Of a stretch of 64,000 bases of DNA, positions 18,971 through 28,269 are shown piece after piece (the first letter of the stretch is position 1; each line of letters opens with the position of its first letter). Origin of the DNA: CBDHFQ01 sp965262565 (GTDB lineage Bacteria; Bacteroidota; Bacteroidia; J057); the NCBI GenBank assembly GCA_965262565.1, contig CBDHFQ010000025.1:124001-188000 (forward strand), read 5' to 3'. Both the position numbers and the translations under genes were made by a program. The notes under the pieces are model-generated. The model did not search any database. It had not been told where the DNA came from and saw nothing but the letters and a program-made list of their open reading frames with translations.

Positions 18971-20449
18971 ATGAAAAAAATGTTTATCATCCTATGGGTA
19001 ATCTTTCCTTGCATTAGTTATGGACAAAGCTGCGATTGCCAGGACCATTTTGAATGGACAAAAAAGACCTTCGAAGAAAATGATGCTGGTGTTGCTTATG
19101 CCCTTGACCTAAAGGGAAAAGAGGCTTATGATGCTCACAATAATGTTTTTGCTAACAAGGTAGACGACGTTCAAAATGAAGATGAATGTTTCGAGTTACT
19201 TTCTGAATGGTTGAATTTCTTCAGGAATGGGCACCACGGAATAGAAGCCATAGAAGAAGATGAAGAAGGGACCACAGGTGAAATGAATGAAGCTGCCATC
19301 ATAGAAAAATTCAAAGATTGGGAATCTGTGGATGTGGATATAGAAGCCTTTAAAAGGGAGTTGGACCAACAAGAAGAGCCTGGACTGGAAGGTATTTGGC
19401 AATTAGGAGCATATACTGTAGGCATTAAGCAGCAAGGAAAAAAGTATGTAGGATTTATTATTGAAGCTGATGAGGTATACTGGAGGGCAGGGCAGGTCAA
19501 ATTGACTATAGCAAAGGAGGAAGGTACGATGAAAGCTATCTTTTATATGAAAGACCACTCGGCTGAAAAGCTGGATGAGGTTGCTTTATGGGGAAAAGGA
19601 TATTTGTCCATTGGCCAGGGTTTTAGCGTAGGAAAAAGATTGTATCCTGAAGCTCCTTCTAATGAGGCTATTGAGAGATATGTAGGCCTGATAGACATTG
19701 ATGAACCCATTTTGTTCCCTCTAAGTGAACAAACCCTTTTGCTAAGGATCCCCTACTTCGATCGATCAGAAAAAGAATTAATCGATAGTGTGATTATTAA
19801 CAATAAGGATAAATTGCTGAGTACCGAAAATCTTATTATTGATCTGAGAAATAATGGGGGAGGGAATGATGCTAGTTTTCAGGAATTGATTCCGTTAATT
19901 TATACCAATCCTATGAGATCTATTGGCCTAAAGTTTTTCTCTACTCCCCTAAATAATCAAGGGTTTAAGTCCTATATGGATAATCCCAATGTCAGTGAGG
20001 ATGAAAGAGCCTGGGCAAAGAATGCCTATGAAATACTGAGTGAACATCTGGGGGAATTTGTGAGTTTAGGGGACAATGAAATAGGCATTAGAGAGTTAGA
20101 TACGGTATATCAATATCCGTCGAAAGTGGGAATTATGATTAATGAAGAGAATGCCAGTACTACGGAGCAATTCCTTCTGGCAGCAAAACAAAGTAAGAAG
20201 GTGAAATTATTCGGGGTGACAACTGCCGGAATTTTGGATATCTCTAATATGTATCGCCAAGTATCTCCTTGTGAAGATTTTGAATTATGGTACAGTCTCT
20301 CAAAGAGCAATCGCATTCCTGATATGGCCATAGATGGTAAAGGAATTCAACCAGATTATTATATAGACAGCAGTATACCGCCATATGGTTGGATCGATTT
20401 TGTGCAGCAAACCCTGGAAGAAAAAGAATTGCAACTTGTAAGCGAATAA
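18971..20449 (+). CDS. S41-family (C-terminal-processing-type) peptidase, secreted
   Basis: The 492-residue protein starts with a clear signal peptide (MKKMFIILWVIFPCISYGQS). The first third is a family-specific N-terminal part. The C-terminal half is an S41 fold: LIIDLRNNGGGND, then VGIMINEENASTTEQFLLAA with the probable nucleophile S396, and FGVTTAGILD. No PDZ domain is obvious, so it is of the PDZ-less type common in Bacteroidota. It would act in the periplasm on unknown peptides or proteins. It starts about 185 bases from the divergent cupin_8 remnant and stands alone, with an ordinary gene after it. There is no evident link to the RiPP genes, although a secreted peptidase next door could in principle process an exported peptide. 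Confidence 0.8.
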   Translation: MKKMFIILWVIFPCISYGQSCDCQDHFEWTKKTFEENDAGVAYALDLKGKEAYDAHNNVFANKVDDVQNEDECFELLSEWLNFFRNGHHGIEAIEEDEEGTTGEMNEAAIIEKFKDWESVDVDIEAFKRELDQQEEPGLEGIWQLGAYTVGIKQQGKKYVGFIIEADEVYWRAGQVKLTIAKEEGTMKAIFYMKDHSAEKLDEVALWGKGYLSIGQGFSVGKRLYPEAPSNEAIERYVGLIDIDEPILFPLSEQTLLLRIPYFDRSEKELIDSVIINNKDKLLSTENLIIDLRNNGGGNDASFQELIPLIYTNPMRSIGLKFFSTPLNNQGFKSYMDNPNVSEDERAWAKNAYEILSEHLGEFVSLGDNEIGIRELDTVYQYPSKVGIMINEENASTTEQFLLAAKQSKKVKLFGVTTAGILDISNMYRQVSPCEDFELWYSLSKSNRIPDMAIDGKGIQPDYYIDSSIPPYGWIDFVQQTLEEKELQLVSE

Positions 20450-20574
20450 AGATGACAATCAATATCATTAAGTGTTTGCCAACCATTCTTTTCAATAGAA
20501 TTACAACCTTCGTTTAATGAAAGGCGTCTATTAATTACTTGTGCAAATTGAATCCTACTTAATGATGTTGTGTT

Positions 20575-20946
20575 ATGTGTACCAATAGAAAATATCTTGT
20601 CAAAGATACTACGCTAAAAGCTCCTTCTACTTCAACCATTTGTAGCAAAGGATATGAATTCAAATCCAAGGCAAAACTCTTTGGTATACCGCTACTTCAT
20701 ATCTCCTTTAGAAGAGAGAACAAGAAACCTGTCCCCGCCAAAGGAATTATTGCTATTGGTCAATTTGCAGCTGGAGTCGTAACCATTTCTCAATTTGGGA
20801 TAGGTATCATCAATATTTCCCAGTTTTCTATAGGGTATATGTCCTTAGCTCAAATTGCTATTGCTCAATATGCTGTAGCTCAGATTGCAATTGCCTATGA
20901 TGGAATAGCTCAGATTGGATGGTTTCTGAAAGACTACTTTTTCTAA
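20575..20946 (+). CDS. Hypothetical protein with six exact 10-residue repeats
   Basis: The 123-residue protein is of unknown function. After a basic N-terminal part (about 55 residues), residues 59-118 form six decapeptide repeats with the pattern (I/V/L)-small-Gln-(F/I/Y)-x-(I/A)-(G/A). Gln falls exactly at 63, 73, 83, 93, 103 and 113 (IAIGQFAAGV, VTISQFGIGI, INISQFSIGY and so on). The repeats are hydrophobic enough to insert in a membrane but could instead form a regular beta structure. There is no signal peptide. The gene stands alone between the S41 peptidase and a converging gene. Confidence 0.6.
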   Translation: MCTNRKYLVKDTTLKAPSTSTICSKGYEFKSKAKLFGIPLLHISFRRENKKPVPAKGIIAIGQFAAGVVTISQFGIGIINISQFSIGYMSLAQIAIAQYAVAQIAIAYDGIAQIGWFLKDYFF

Positions 20947-21016
20947 AGAATTAGAAGATTCGTTCAGCGAGATGCTGGCTATCCACAAAGAAACCTTCAG
21001 GAGACCTTCAAATGTA

Positions 21017-21406
21017 TCATCCCCCTACTAATAATCTGAATTTGATAAAATGAATATCAATATCCAGACTTAAATCCACCTGTTGGTCTAGTGAAACAGC
21101 CTGTATGCCATTGATCAAAACAAAGTATCTATGTTTTTGAAAAGCATCCAGCGCAAGATACACCTGCTTTTCCCCATCAACTTTCCTGCGTTTTTTATAT
21201 TTAATTCCATTGATCGTCTCATCCGAGTCTGGAGGATGTACTAATGAATGAACATATTCGGCATCTGGATGATTGTATTTTACTACTTCTGCCAACACTC
21301 TCCTCGAAATGATCTCTTTCAAACTAACCAAGTGCTCGGTAAAATGTAATTCTATTTTATATAGGGGCTTCCCCGAAAATGTTGTGTCTTTAATTGTGAT
21401 ATTCAT
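21017..21406 (-). CDS. Hypothetical 129-residue protein
   Basis: I do not recognise this protein. It is soluble, with a beta-rich start (MNITIKDTTFSGKPLYKIEL), a helical segment (HLVSLKEIISRRVLAEVVKY), a basic loop (GIKYKKRRKVDGEKQVYLAL) and a beta-rich end (DLSLDIDIHFIKFRLLVGG). It has no signal peptide and no obvious catalytic motif. It converges with the decapeptide-repeat gene and is divergent from the VOC gene. The composition and codon pattern look like a real gene rather than an antisense shadow. Confidence 0.55.
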   Translation of the reverse strand: MNITIKDTTFSGKPLYKIELHFTEHLVSLKEIISRRVLAEVVKYNHPDAEYVHSLVHPPDSDETINGIKYKKRRKVDGEKQVYLALDAFQKHRYFVLINGIQAVSLDQQVDLSLDIDIHFIKFRLLVGG

Positions 21407-21596
21407 CTTAGTTGTTGTTATTCATCACTTGTCTAATAGCTAATACAAATATCAAAAAAACTAATAAAATTAGCAAATAGAATCTTCATATAATCCATAT
21501 ATGTAATAAATAAATCAAAATTGCTATTTTTTTTGGTAAAAAGCTAATGATTTACTAACATGCTTTTATCCATTCATTCATTCAAAGCTGGTATAT

Positions 21597-22022
21597 ATGT
21601 CAGAGCAAAAGAAAGGTAGAATTATCGGGATCGGAGGAATTTTCTTCAAATCCAAGGATCCCCGTCAGCTAAAATTATGGTATGCTTCACATTTTGGATT
21701 AGCGCCAGATAAATATGGCGTTTCATTTCCCATTCACCTATCAGAAGAAGGGAATAAAAAATCCTTTACCCAGTGGAGTCCCATGCCGGCAGACACCCAA
21801 TATTACAAACCTTCGGAAAAGGATTTTATGATTAATTATATGGTAGAGAATATTGACGCTTTAGTGGAAGAATTACGAGAAAAAGGCGTAAAGATCGTGG
21901 ATGAAATGGAAACATATGAATATGGAAAATTTATTCATGTCATGGATTTGGAAGGAAATAATATTGAATTGTGGGAGCCCGTATTTAATTACGAATTTCC
22001 AGAGGAAGAACCATTGACTTAA
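21597..22022 (+). CDS. VOC (glyoxalase/bleomycin-resistance fold) family protein
   Basis: The protein has 141 residues with the single-module-pair VOC layout. It starts IGIGGIFFKSKDPRQLKLWY and ends GKFIHVMDLEGNNIELWEP, where the Glu of NIELWEP is the usual metal ligand. Lengths and spacing are normal. Members bind a metal and act as isomerases, dioxygenases or resistance proteins; the substrate cannot be told from sequence. It stands alone between intergenic regions with no operon partner. Confidence 0.85.
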   Translation: MSEQKKGRIIGIGGIFFKSKDPRQLKLWYASHFGLAPDKYGVSFPIHLSEEGNKKSFTQWSPMPADTQYYKPSEKDFMINYMVENIDALVEELREKGVKIVDEMETYEYGKFIHVMDLEGNNIELWEPVFNYEFPEEEPLT

Positions 22023-22240
22023 GTACAGCTCACGTAATCTACATATAGGACTATCCAACAAAGCTTATCCCGTACGCTTTATTATATATGAAATAAGTAG
22101 AGTGTGGAGAGTACCTTATTAATCCTGGAGATAAAGCTGGGGCCGTTTTAATTAGGGCTAGGTCAATGAGTCGATACTTACCTTTTAATTATTTTTAGCA
22201 GTGTATTATCGTCTAGTTATTTCATATAGTATAGGAATAC

Positions 22241-22819
22241 ATGAACCTTATCAAACATACAAGTAAGGTAGCATTGCTACTGGTTGATTTTCAACAAGGA
22301 TTTGAAGATGAAGCCTATTGGGGAGGGAATAGAAATAATCCCAATGCTGAACAACAAGCATTTCAGCTATTGAGTGCATGGCGAGAAAAGGATTTTCCCA
22401 TTGTCCATGTCAGACATGCTTCCACTAATCCCCATTCTCCTCTAGCTGCCCATCATCCAGGACATGCATATATAAAGATCCTGGAACCTTTAGAAGAAGA
22501 AATTAACCTAACCAAACAAACTAATAGTGCATTCATTGGAACAGGGTTAACAGAGATGCTACAAGAGATGGAGATTACAGCCGTGGTTATCTGTGGATTA
22601 GTGACCAATCATTGTGTGTCGACTACAGCGAGAATGGCAGCTAATTTGGGATTTGATACTGTTGTTGTTTCTGATGCAACTGCTGCTTTTGATGCTAAAG
22701 GAATAGATGGACAGGAGTTTAGTTCGGAATTAGTACATCAAGTATCATTGGCTAATTTAAATAAAGAATTTGCAGATATTAGAGATACAGCTGGCTTATT
22801 ATCAGAGCTAGGCGTCTAA
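22241..22819 (+). CDS. Isochorismatase-like cysteine hydrolase
   Basis: The 192-residue protein has the complete catalytic triad of the family: D16 (ALLLVDFQQGFED), K92 (NLTKQTNSAF) and C125 (GLVTNHCVSTTARMAANLGF). The family includes nicotinamidases, N-carbamoyl hydrolases and isochorismatases. The specificity here is open, and the simple single-domain form suggests an amide hydrolase. It is soluble and cytoplasmic. The following acetyltransferase gene begins 3 bases after the stop, so the two are probably co-transcribed. Confidence 0.88.
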   Translation: MNLIKHTSKVALLLVDFQQGFEDEAYWGGNRNNPNAEQQAFQLLSAWREKDFPIVHVRHASTNPHSPLAAHHPGHAYIKILEPLEEEINLTKQTNSAFIGTGLTEMLQEMEITAVVICGLVTNHCVSTTARMAANLGFDTVVVSDATAAFDAKGIDGQEFSSELVHQVSLANLNKEFADIRDTAGLLSELGV

Positions 22820-22822
22820 ATA

Positions 22823-23359
22823 ATGAATCCTGTGTTAGTAAGCGATAGATTAAGAGTTCGACCTTTTGTCATGAGAGATGCTCCTTTTATTGTTGAATTA
22901 CTCAATACACCTAAGTGGATACAGTTTATTGGTGATAAAAAGGTAACTAATATTGCTCAAGCGCAGTCATATCTTAAGGAAGGGCCCATAAAAAGTTATG
23001 ATTTACATGGATTTGGACTGAATATGGTCGAATTGGTAGAATCCCATCGGGCAGATGAACAAAGATCATTTACTCCGATAGGGATGTGCGGTCTCATTAA
23101 GCGAGAAATGTTGGAATATCCTGATCTGGGATTTGCTATTTTGCCTGCTTTTGAAGGTAAGGGGTATACTACAGAAGCTGCAAAATTGATGCTGGAAGAG
23201 GGGCGACGTACTTATCATATTTCTATTGTAGAGGCAATAACTACCCCTGACAATATTGCTTCTCAAAGCGTTTTGGGAAAGCTGGGGTTTAAAAAAGAAG
23301 GAGAAATTAGGAAACAGGATGAGGTATTAGTCAGGTTTCGAATTCATTTAGGTCAATGA
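22823..23359 (+). CDS. GNAT-family N-acetyltransferase (RimJ/RimL-like)
   Basis: The 178-residue protein opens with LVSDRLRVRPFVMRDAPFIV, typical of Rim-like GNAT enzymes. It has the acetyl-CoA-binding region around GKGYTTEAAKLMLEEGRR and the late motif ITTPDNIASQSVLGKLGFKK. It transfers an acetyl group from acetyl-CoA to an amine on a protein or small molecule that is not known here. It directly follows the isochorismatase-like gene. Its last 12 bases overlap the end of the converging MocA-like gene. Confidence 0.87.
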   Translation: MNPVLVSDRLRVRPFVMRDAPFIVELLNTPKWIQFIGDKKVTNIAQAQSYLKEGPIKSYDLHGFGLNMVELVESHRADEQRSFTPIGMCGLIKREMLEYPDLGFAILPAFEGKGYTTEAAKLMLEEGRRTYHISIVEAITTPDNIASQSVLGKLGFKKEGEIRKQDEVLVRFRIHLGQ

Positions 23360-23938
23360 ATCATACTCCGATTTTGTATCAATATCCTGTATACAATGAG
23401 GAAATTCCATTTCTATGAGCTGAAGGTGCTGCTTGTATTGTTTGACCAAGCCTTTACATCCATCAGGTTCGGGATGTTGTAGCAGCAAATCGCGGTAATA
23501 GGCAGAAAATAAAATTGGGTTTCCAGGCTTGGATTGATAAATGGGTTTCAAGATCAATTTAGGATCATCCTCCAATTTTCCTAAAAACGTATCCATTAGC
23601 AAACGATATTCTTCTGGCACTAGAAAAGGTAAGTCAGACAAACAAATCATAAACCCTTTTGTCTCTTGATGGCTTTCGATCACTCCAGATTGAATGGAGC
23701 TTGTCATGCCTGTCTTGAATTCGGGATTATATACTTTTTGAATGGGAAGAGAAAGTAGCAAAGGTTCTATCAGTGCTACTTCATGTCCTAACACTACGAT
23801 TACTTCTTCGGGTTTCGAGGCAATGATTGCCTCAAGGGTATGCAAAAGAATAGGTTTTTCTTTCAAAGTCATCAACAGTTTATTGTCTTTTCCCATGCGC
23901 CTGGAAAGACCTGCTGCCAACACAATCGCTGTAATCAT
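23348..23938 (-). CDS. MocA/MobA-like nucleotidyltransferase (NTP_transf_3)
   Basis: The 196-residue protein begins ITAIVLAAGLSRRMGKDNKL, the nucleotide-binding signature of molybdenum-cofactor cytidylyl/guanylyl transferases and related enzymes. It also has MICLSDLPFLVPEEY (metal-binding Asp), KPIYQSKPGNPILFSAYYR and GCKGLVKQYKQHLQLIE. The MocA subfamily adds CMP to molybdopterin for xanthine-dehydrogenase-family enzymes, and such an enzyme lies at the far end of this window (62493). The physical distance makes the link only suggestive. The gene follows the RND permease on the same strand, 4 bases past its stop, and is probably the last gene of that operon by position. Confidence 0.82.
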   Translation of the reverse strand: MITAIVLAAGLSRRMGKDNKLLMTLKEKPILLHTLEAIIASKPEEVIVVLGHEVALIEPLLLSLPIQKVYNPEFKTGMTSSIQSGVIESHQETKGFMICLSDLPFLVPEEYRLLMDTFLGKLEDDPKLILKPIYQSKPGNPILFSAYYRDLLLQHPEPDGCKGLVKQYKQHLQLIEMEFPHCIQDIDTKSEYDSLT

Positions 23939-23942
23939 TTCA

Positions 23943-26900
23943 CTAACCTAATTCCAATGTACCATTTTTACCATTAGATAAGGGGGAAGTGTTTGAGCCT
24001 TCTTCATCCTCTTCTTTGATATTGAATAATAACTTATACAATACAGGGACAAATAATAGCGTAATCACTGTCGCAAACAATAAGCCAATCATAATTGCTA
24101 TAGCCAGAGGCTCCCACATTAATCCACCACCTAAATAAAGCGGAATTAAGCCTAAGGTAGTAGTAAATGTGGTCAATAAGATCGGTCTGAATCGTTGGCG
24201 GGCAGCTTCAATGATCGATCGATAAGGCGAAAAGCCATTCTCCGTCTGTTCTATTTGAATCCGATCTATGAGGACGATCGCATTATTAATAATAATTCCC
24301 GCCAGAGAGATAGTTCCCAGAAAGGCAAAAAAGCCAAAGAAAGACCTGAATACAAATAATCCCAGAATAACACCGATTAAACCTAGGGGAATAGTAGATA
24401 ATACGATGAAAGTTTTTCGAAAAGAATTGAATTGCAGGATCAATAACAGCAGAATAATGAAACCCGAAATGGGAAGTTTTTCTGCGACGGCTCCCAGCGC
24501 TTCCGCACTACTTTCGGACTCACCCCCCAACTCATAGGTATACCCATCGGGCCAGTTTTGTTGTGCTTCTTGTAACCAGGGAGATAGTTCATCTGTGATG
24601 TCGGTAGCGGTAAAACTTGCTTGCGCATCAGCTTTTATCGAGATGGTCCGAAATAAATCTCTTCTAAGAATTTTGGGGTATTGCCAGGCTAAATTAATAT
24701 CAGCAACTTGTACCAATGGTACATTTACTCCTGTATTCTGTGAAAAAATATTAATCCCTTCAAGTTGGCGAGCGTCTAAGTCCAGACTTCCTTCCTGGCG
24801 CATCATAATAGGTATATTATTATCGTCATCTCTAAATGCGCCCGCTTTATAACCAGAAAGCGCTGTATTTAAAGATATAGCAATATCCTGATTCGTTACC
24901 CCGGCTCTTCTCGCTTTGTCCTGGTCAATGTCTACAATGAATTTCTTTATCCTTAATCCCCAATCGTCCTTAATATTCTGGGTCCCACTTATATCATAAA
25001 GTTTTCGCTTAATCTGTGCTGAAAGTTGATTAAGTACAATGGGATCATCTCCAGAAACTCTTACCTCTACATCAGCTCCACTATTTCCTCCATTGGCCAG
25101 GGTGCTGACCGTCATTTCCGCATTAGGGAATTTGCGATAACCGAAATCGTTCAAAATATCAATGACTCTTTGGTTTTGATCATCATCGGTCGTGTTAATC
25201 AGGAAGTGAGCATATCCCGAATTCGCTTCTCCTGATTGATAGCCTAAATCATAGGAATAAGGACCTTCACCTATAAATGCGGACCAACCCGTAACGCCAT
25301 CAGGTCTCGACGCATTGACCAATAAGCTATCTCTCAAATAGGTTTCTATTTCCTCTACCACTTCATCCGTATGTTCTATTTTGGTCCCTAATGGAAGATT
25401 AAGATCTATCGTTACCAAATTCCGATCACTATCGGGGAAAAAGATGAAAGGAATGGAAGGAAATATGGTAAGTGAGCCTACAAACATGACGACAATAATG
25501 ACCAAGAAGAGGATAGGATGCTTCATGGTCCAAATAAGGAGCTTGTTATATCCTTCATTTAGCACATCAAAGATGGATTTTTGTTTGGCTTTCTTTTTGT
25601 TAACCCTAATGAAAGCTACTGCTAATAAGGTTACCAGAGTCATAGCTAGAATCCAGGAGGAAAGTAGAGCCATGGTAATGACCACAAACAAAGGTCCTAC
25701 AATTTCTCCCATGACATTATTCGCGAGGAAGAAAGCTAAAAAGGCTGCAGATGTGGTAAGAGAAGAGATAAGGAGTGGAATGACCAATTCCTGAGCAGCT
25801 GAGATAGCTGCTTCTCTGTTAGACATTCCTTCTTCTACTTTTACTAATATAGATTCAGAAACCACAATCGCATTATCTACTAACAAGCCGAGCGCCATGA
25901 TTAAGGCTGCCAGGGTTACCTGATTTAACCCATAATCAGATATACTCATTAGCCACAAGGTCATAATCATTGTCGCAGGAATTAAGCTCGCTACAATCAT
26001 CCCGGTCCTAAATCCCAGGAAAAGCAGCATGACCGCTAGTACGATGACGATGGATTGAATCACATTATTAACGAATTCGGATATTTTCGCATTTACATAG
26101 GTATCTTGCGATCCTATTCTAGCCAGTTCGATCCCTACAGGAAGCCTGGATTGATGATATTGAATTCGTTCATCTATCACTTCGCCAAGTCGGGTGAGAT
26201 TAGCGCCATCTTTTAAGGAAACAGAGATTCCTAAGCCGGCCTTTCCATCTATTCTTACTAATTGTACAGGGGGACTTTTATAAGTAGCTCGAACATTAGT
26301 AATGTTCCCTAATTCGACCATGTCCTGATCACTACCCTGACCTACGGTGATGAGGGTTTTCTTTAAATCTTCTATAGATTCGTAATTTCCCGTTGGTTCC
26401 AAGACAATCCTTTTATCTTCCAGGCTCACTTGACCACCGGAATAAACGATATTAGTACTGGAAATAATACTTTGTAATTGGGAAGGGGTTAGTCCAATTT
26501 CTGCCAACCGTGCATTATCGAATTCAACAAAGATTTGTTCTTCTTCAATACCACTGATTTCTACTTTAGCCGCATCTTCCAATCGGATGAGGTCATCTCT
26601 TATATCATCAGCAAAATGTCTCAATTCACTATTGGAAAATCCTTCTCCGCTAAGGCCTAACATAATACCATACACTCGGCCTACATCATCATCTTGTATT
26701 TCTGGAACTACATTTTCGGGAAGTTCTGATTGAATATCTTCTATTTTTCTCCTGAGTCGATCCCAGATAGGCTGTAACTCTTCTTCTGTTATTTCCGGGA
26801 TAAGTTCCATGCTTACGACCGAAAGTCCTGTTCTGGATTCACTGGTTACATTTTCCAGTTCAGGAAATTCCTGTACGACCTCTTCAATTTTTTCTGTAAC

Positions 26901-27086
26901 CAATTTTTCAACACGCTCAGGTGAAGCACCGGGAAATCTGCTCACAATTGCACAAACACGAATGGTGAAGGGGGGCATAGAATCCCTCGAAAGCTGAAAA
27001 TAGGAGAAGACTCCTGAGAATACAATGATGGAAATGATCAGATAGGTTACTCGATTACTATCTAAAGCTGTTTTAGTAATATTCAT
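23943..27086 (-). CDS. RND efflux transporter permease (AcrB/HAE1-like)
   Basis: The full-length 1047-residue RND pump has the twelve-helix pattern with two large periplasmic loops. An N-terminal helix (YLIISIIVFSGVFSYFQLSR) opens it. The proton-relay region GLLVDNAIVVSESILVKVEE is in helix 4, and a duplicated second half follows (FVGSLTIFPSIPFIFFPDSD; SLAGIIINNAIVLIDRI). It is driven by proton influx and works as a trimer with the adaptor and outer-membrane factor encoded just upstream. The substrate range is not predictable; clustering as heavy-metal (CzcA) type is unlikely because the helix-4 motif is of the HAE1/AcrB-like kind. The frame is clean with no damage. Confidence 0.93.
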   Translation of the reverse strand: MNITKTALDSNRVTYLIISIIVFSGVFSYFQLSRDSMPPFTIRVCAIVSRFPGASPERVEKLVTEKIEEVVQEFPELENVTSESRTGLSVVSMELIPEITEEELQPIWDRLRRKIEDIQSELPENVVPEIQDDDVGRVYGIMLGLSGEGFSNSELRHFADDIRDDLIRLEDAAKVEISGIEEEQIFVEFDNARLAEIGLTPSQLQSIISSTNIVYSGGQVSLEDKRIVLEPTGNYESIEDLKKTLITVGQGSDQDMVELGNITNVRATYKSPPVQLVRIDGKAGLGISVSLKDGANLTRLGEVIDERIQYHQSRLPVGIELARIGSQDTYVNAKISEFVNNVIQSIVIVLAVMLLFLGFRTGMIVASLIPATMIMTLWLMSISDYGLNQVTLAALIMALGLLVDNAIVVSESILVKVEEGMSNREAAISAAQELVIPLLISSLTTSAAFLAFFLANNVMGEIVGPLFVVITMALLSSWILAMTLVTLLAVAFIRVNKKKAKQKSIFDVLNEGYNKLLIWTMKHPILFLVIIVVMFVGSLTIFPSIPFIFFPDSDRNLVTIDLNLPLGTKIEHTDEVVEEIETYLRDSLLVNASRPDGVTGWSAFIGEGPYSYDLGYQSGEANSGYAHFLINTTDDDQNQRVIDILNDFGYRKFPNAEMTVSTLANGGNSGADVEVRVSGDDPIVLNQLSAQIKRKLYDISGTQNIKDDWGLRIKKFIVDIDQDKARRAGVTNQDIAISLNTALSGYKAGAFRDDDNNIPIMMRQEGSLDLDARQLEGINIFSQNTGVNVPLVQVADINLAWQYPKILRRDLFRTISIKADAQASFTATDITDELSPWLQEAQQNWPDGYTYELGGESESSAEALGAVAEKLPISGFIILLLLILQFNSFRKTFIVLSTIPLGLIGVILGLFVFRSFFGFFAFLGTISLAGIIINNAIVLIDRIQIEQTENGFSPYRSIIEAARQRFRPILLTTFTTTLGLIPLYLGGGLMWEPLAIAIMIGLLFATVITLLFVPVLYKLLFNIKEEDEEGSNTSPLSNGKNGTLELG

Positions 27087-27097
27087 GTTTGTTGGGA

Positions 27098-28234
27098 TTA
27101 GTAAAGTGTAACCTCCATTCCGTCGAAGAGAGTTTTAATTCCTGCAGTGGCTATGGTATCTCCCACTTTCAGCCCGGATTTTAGCTCAAAGCCTTCCGCA
27201 AGTAATTCCCCTATTTCTACATTATTTTTTTTCACAATATAGTGCGTATCATTTTTCTCAAGTTGAAATACGAAGGTTCCTTCCGGGGTTTGTGCTACCG
27301 CATTAACAGGAACAATGGCGTATGACTGATCATTTCTGGAAGGGGCCTTGAAACTAAAACTTACTTCCGCTGCCATGCCAGGCCTGATTTCATCTGTGAT
27401 ATTATCAATACTCACAATGACAGGATAAGTGGTAGAATTGTTGGAGTTAAATCCAACTTCTTTGACCGTACAGGTAAAACTTTTACGAGGAATAGCTGTG
27501 AAACGTACACTTGCTTTAGCATTTACCTTCAATTTCGTAATGAACGCCTCGGGAAGGCCAACTAGTACTTCTGTTTTTCCCTCAGCGTTTAATACTGCAA
27601 TAGGGCTTCCCGCATTGACCAATTCATTTTCTTCAATGCGAATATCTGAAATGACCCCCGAAAATGGTGCAATGATTCGCGTATAGTCTAATTGGTTTTT
27701 AGCTGCTTTTACCTGTTGATTTGAAGCATTAATTTGAGCTTTAGCAGATACGAATTGAGCCTGAGCCGTTTCATAAGACGAGCGAGCTTGTTCATATTCA
27801 CTTAGCGGAACACTATTATTTTCATATAGTCTTTCTATACGTTGGTAAGAAGACTTGCTGGTGATTAATTGAGTTTCTGCAGAGACTAATTGAGTTTCCG
27901 ATTGACGTAATTGAGCTAGCGCTTGATCATAACTTACCTGATAATCTGTCGGATCCATGGAAGCAATTAATTGACCTTTGCGAATTCTATCTCCTATTTC
28001 CACATTTACCTTGTTCACTGTTCCCGCTACTCTAAAACTTAATTGGGAGACCTTGTTAGATTGAGCAATACCAGAAAAATTTTGGGTGTTGGATCCGTTG
28101 GATTGACGTACCATGTCATATTTTACTGGTCTGGGAACTACTACACCAGTTGTTGTTTCACTTTCTCCACAAGCGGATAGCATAAGCAGGAAAATGAATA
28201 CATAAGAGTGAATGTGTCTAAAATGGCTCATCAT
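27098..28234 (-). CDS. RND efflux periplasmic adaptor (HlyD/MFP family), lipoprotein
   Basis: The 378-residue adaptor has a lipoprotein signal (VFIFLLMLSACGES). A split barrel-sandwich domain (VNVEIGDRIRKGQLIASMDP and APFSGVISDIRIEENELV) flanks a long helical hairpin rich in Gln and Ala (about residues 85-165). A beta-barrel and a membrane-proximal domain follow. It links the inner-membrane pump at 23943 to the outer-membrane factor at 28270. The gene lies 11 bases upstream of the pump in the same transcription unit. Confidence 0.92.
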   Translation of the reverse strand: MMSHFRHIHSYVFIFLLMLSACGESETTTGVVVPRPVKYDMVRQSNGSNTQNFSGIAQSNKVSQLSFRVAGTVNKVNVEIGDRIRKGQLIASMDPTDYQVSYDQALAQLRQSETQLVSAETQLITSKSSYQRIERLYENNSVPLSEYEQARSSYETAQAQFVSAKAQINASNQQVKAAKNQLDYTRIIAPFSGVISDIRIEENELVNAGSPIAVLNAEGKTEVLVGLPEAFITKLKVNAKASVRFTAIPRKSFTCTVKEVGFNSNNSTTYPVIVSIDNITDEIRPGMAAEVSFSFKAPSRNDQSYAIVPVNAVAQTPEGTFVFQLEKNDTHYIVKKNNVEIGELLAEGFELKSGLKVGDTIATAGIKTLFDGMEVTLY

Positions 28235-28269
28235 GTAATGCGATTATATTGTTTGGGAGATACTCTTAA

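Noticed and set aside
25381..25794. 137-codon antisense frame inside the RND pump gene
   Set aside because: It is a reading-frame shadow of a real, well-conserved gene.
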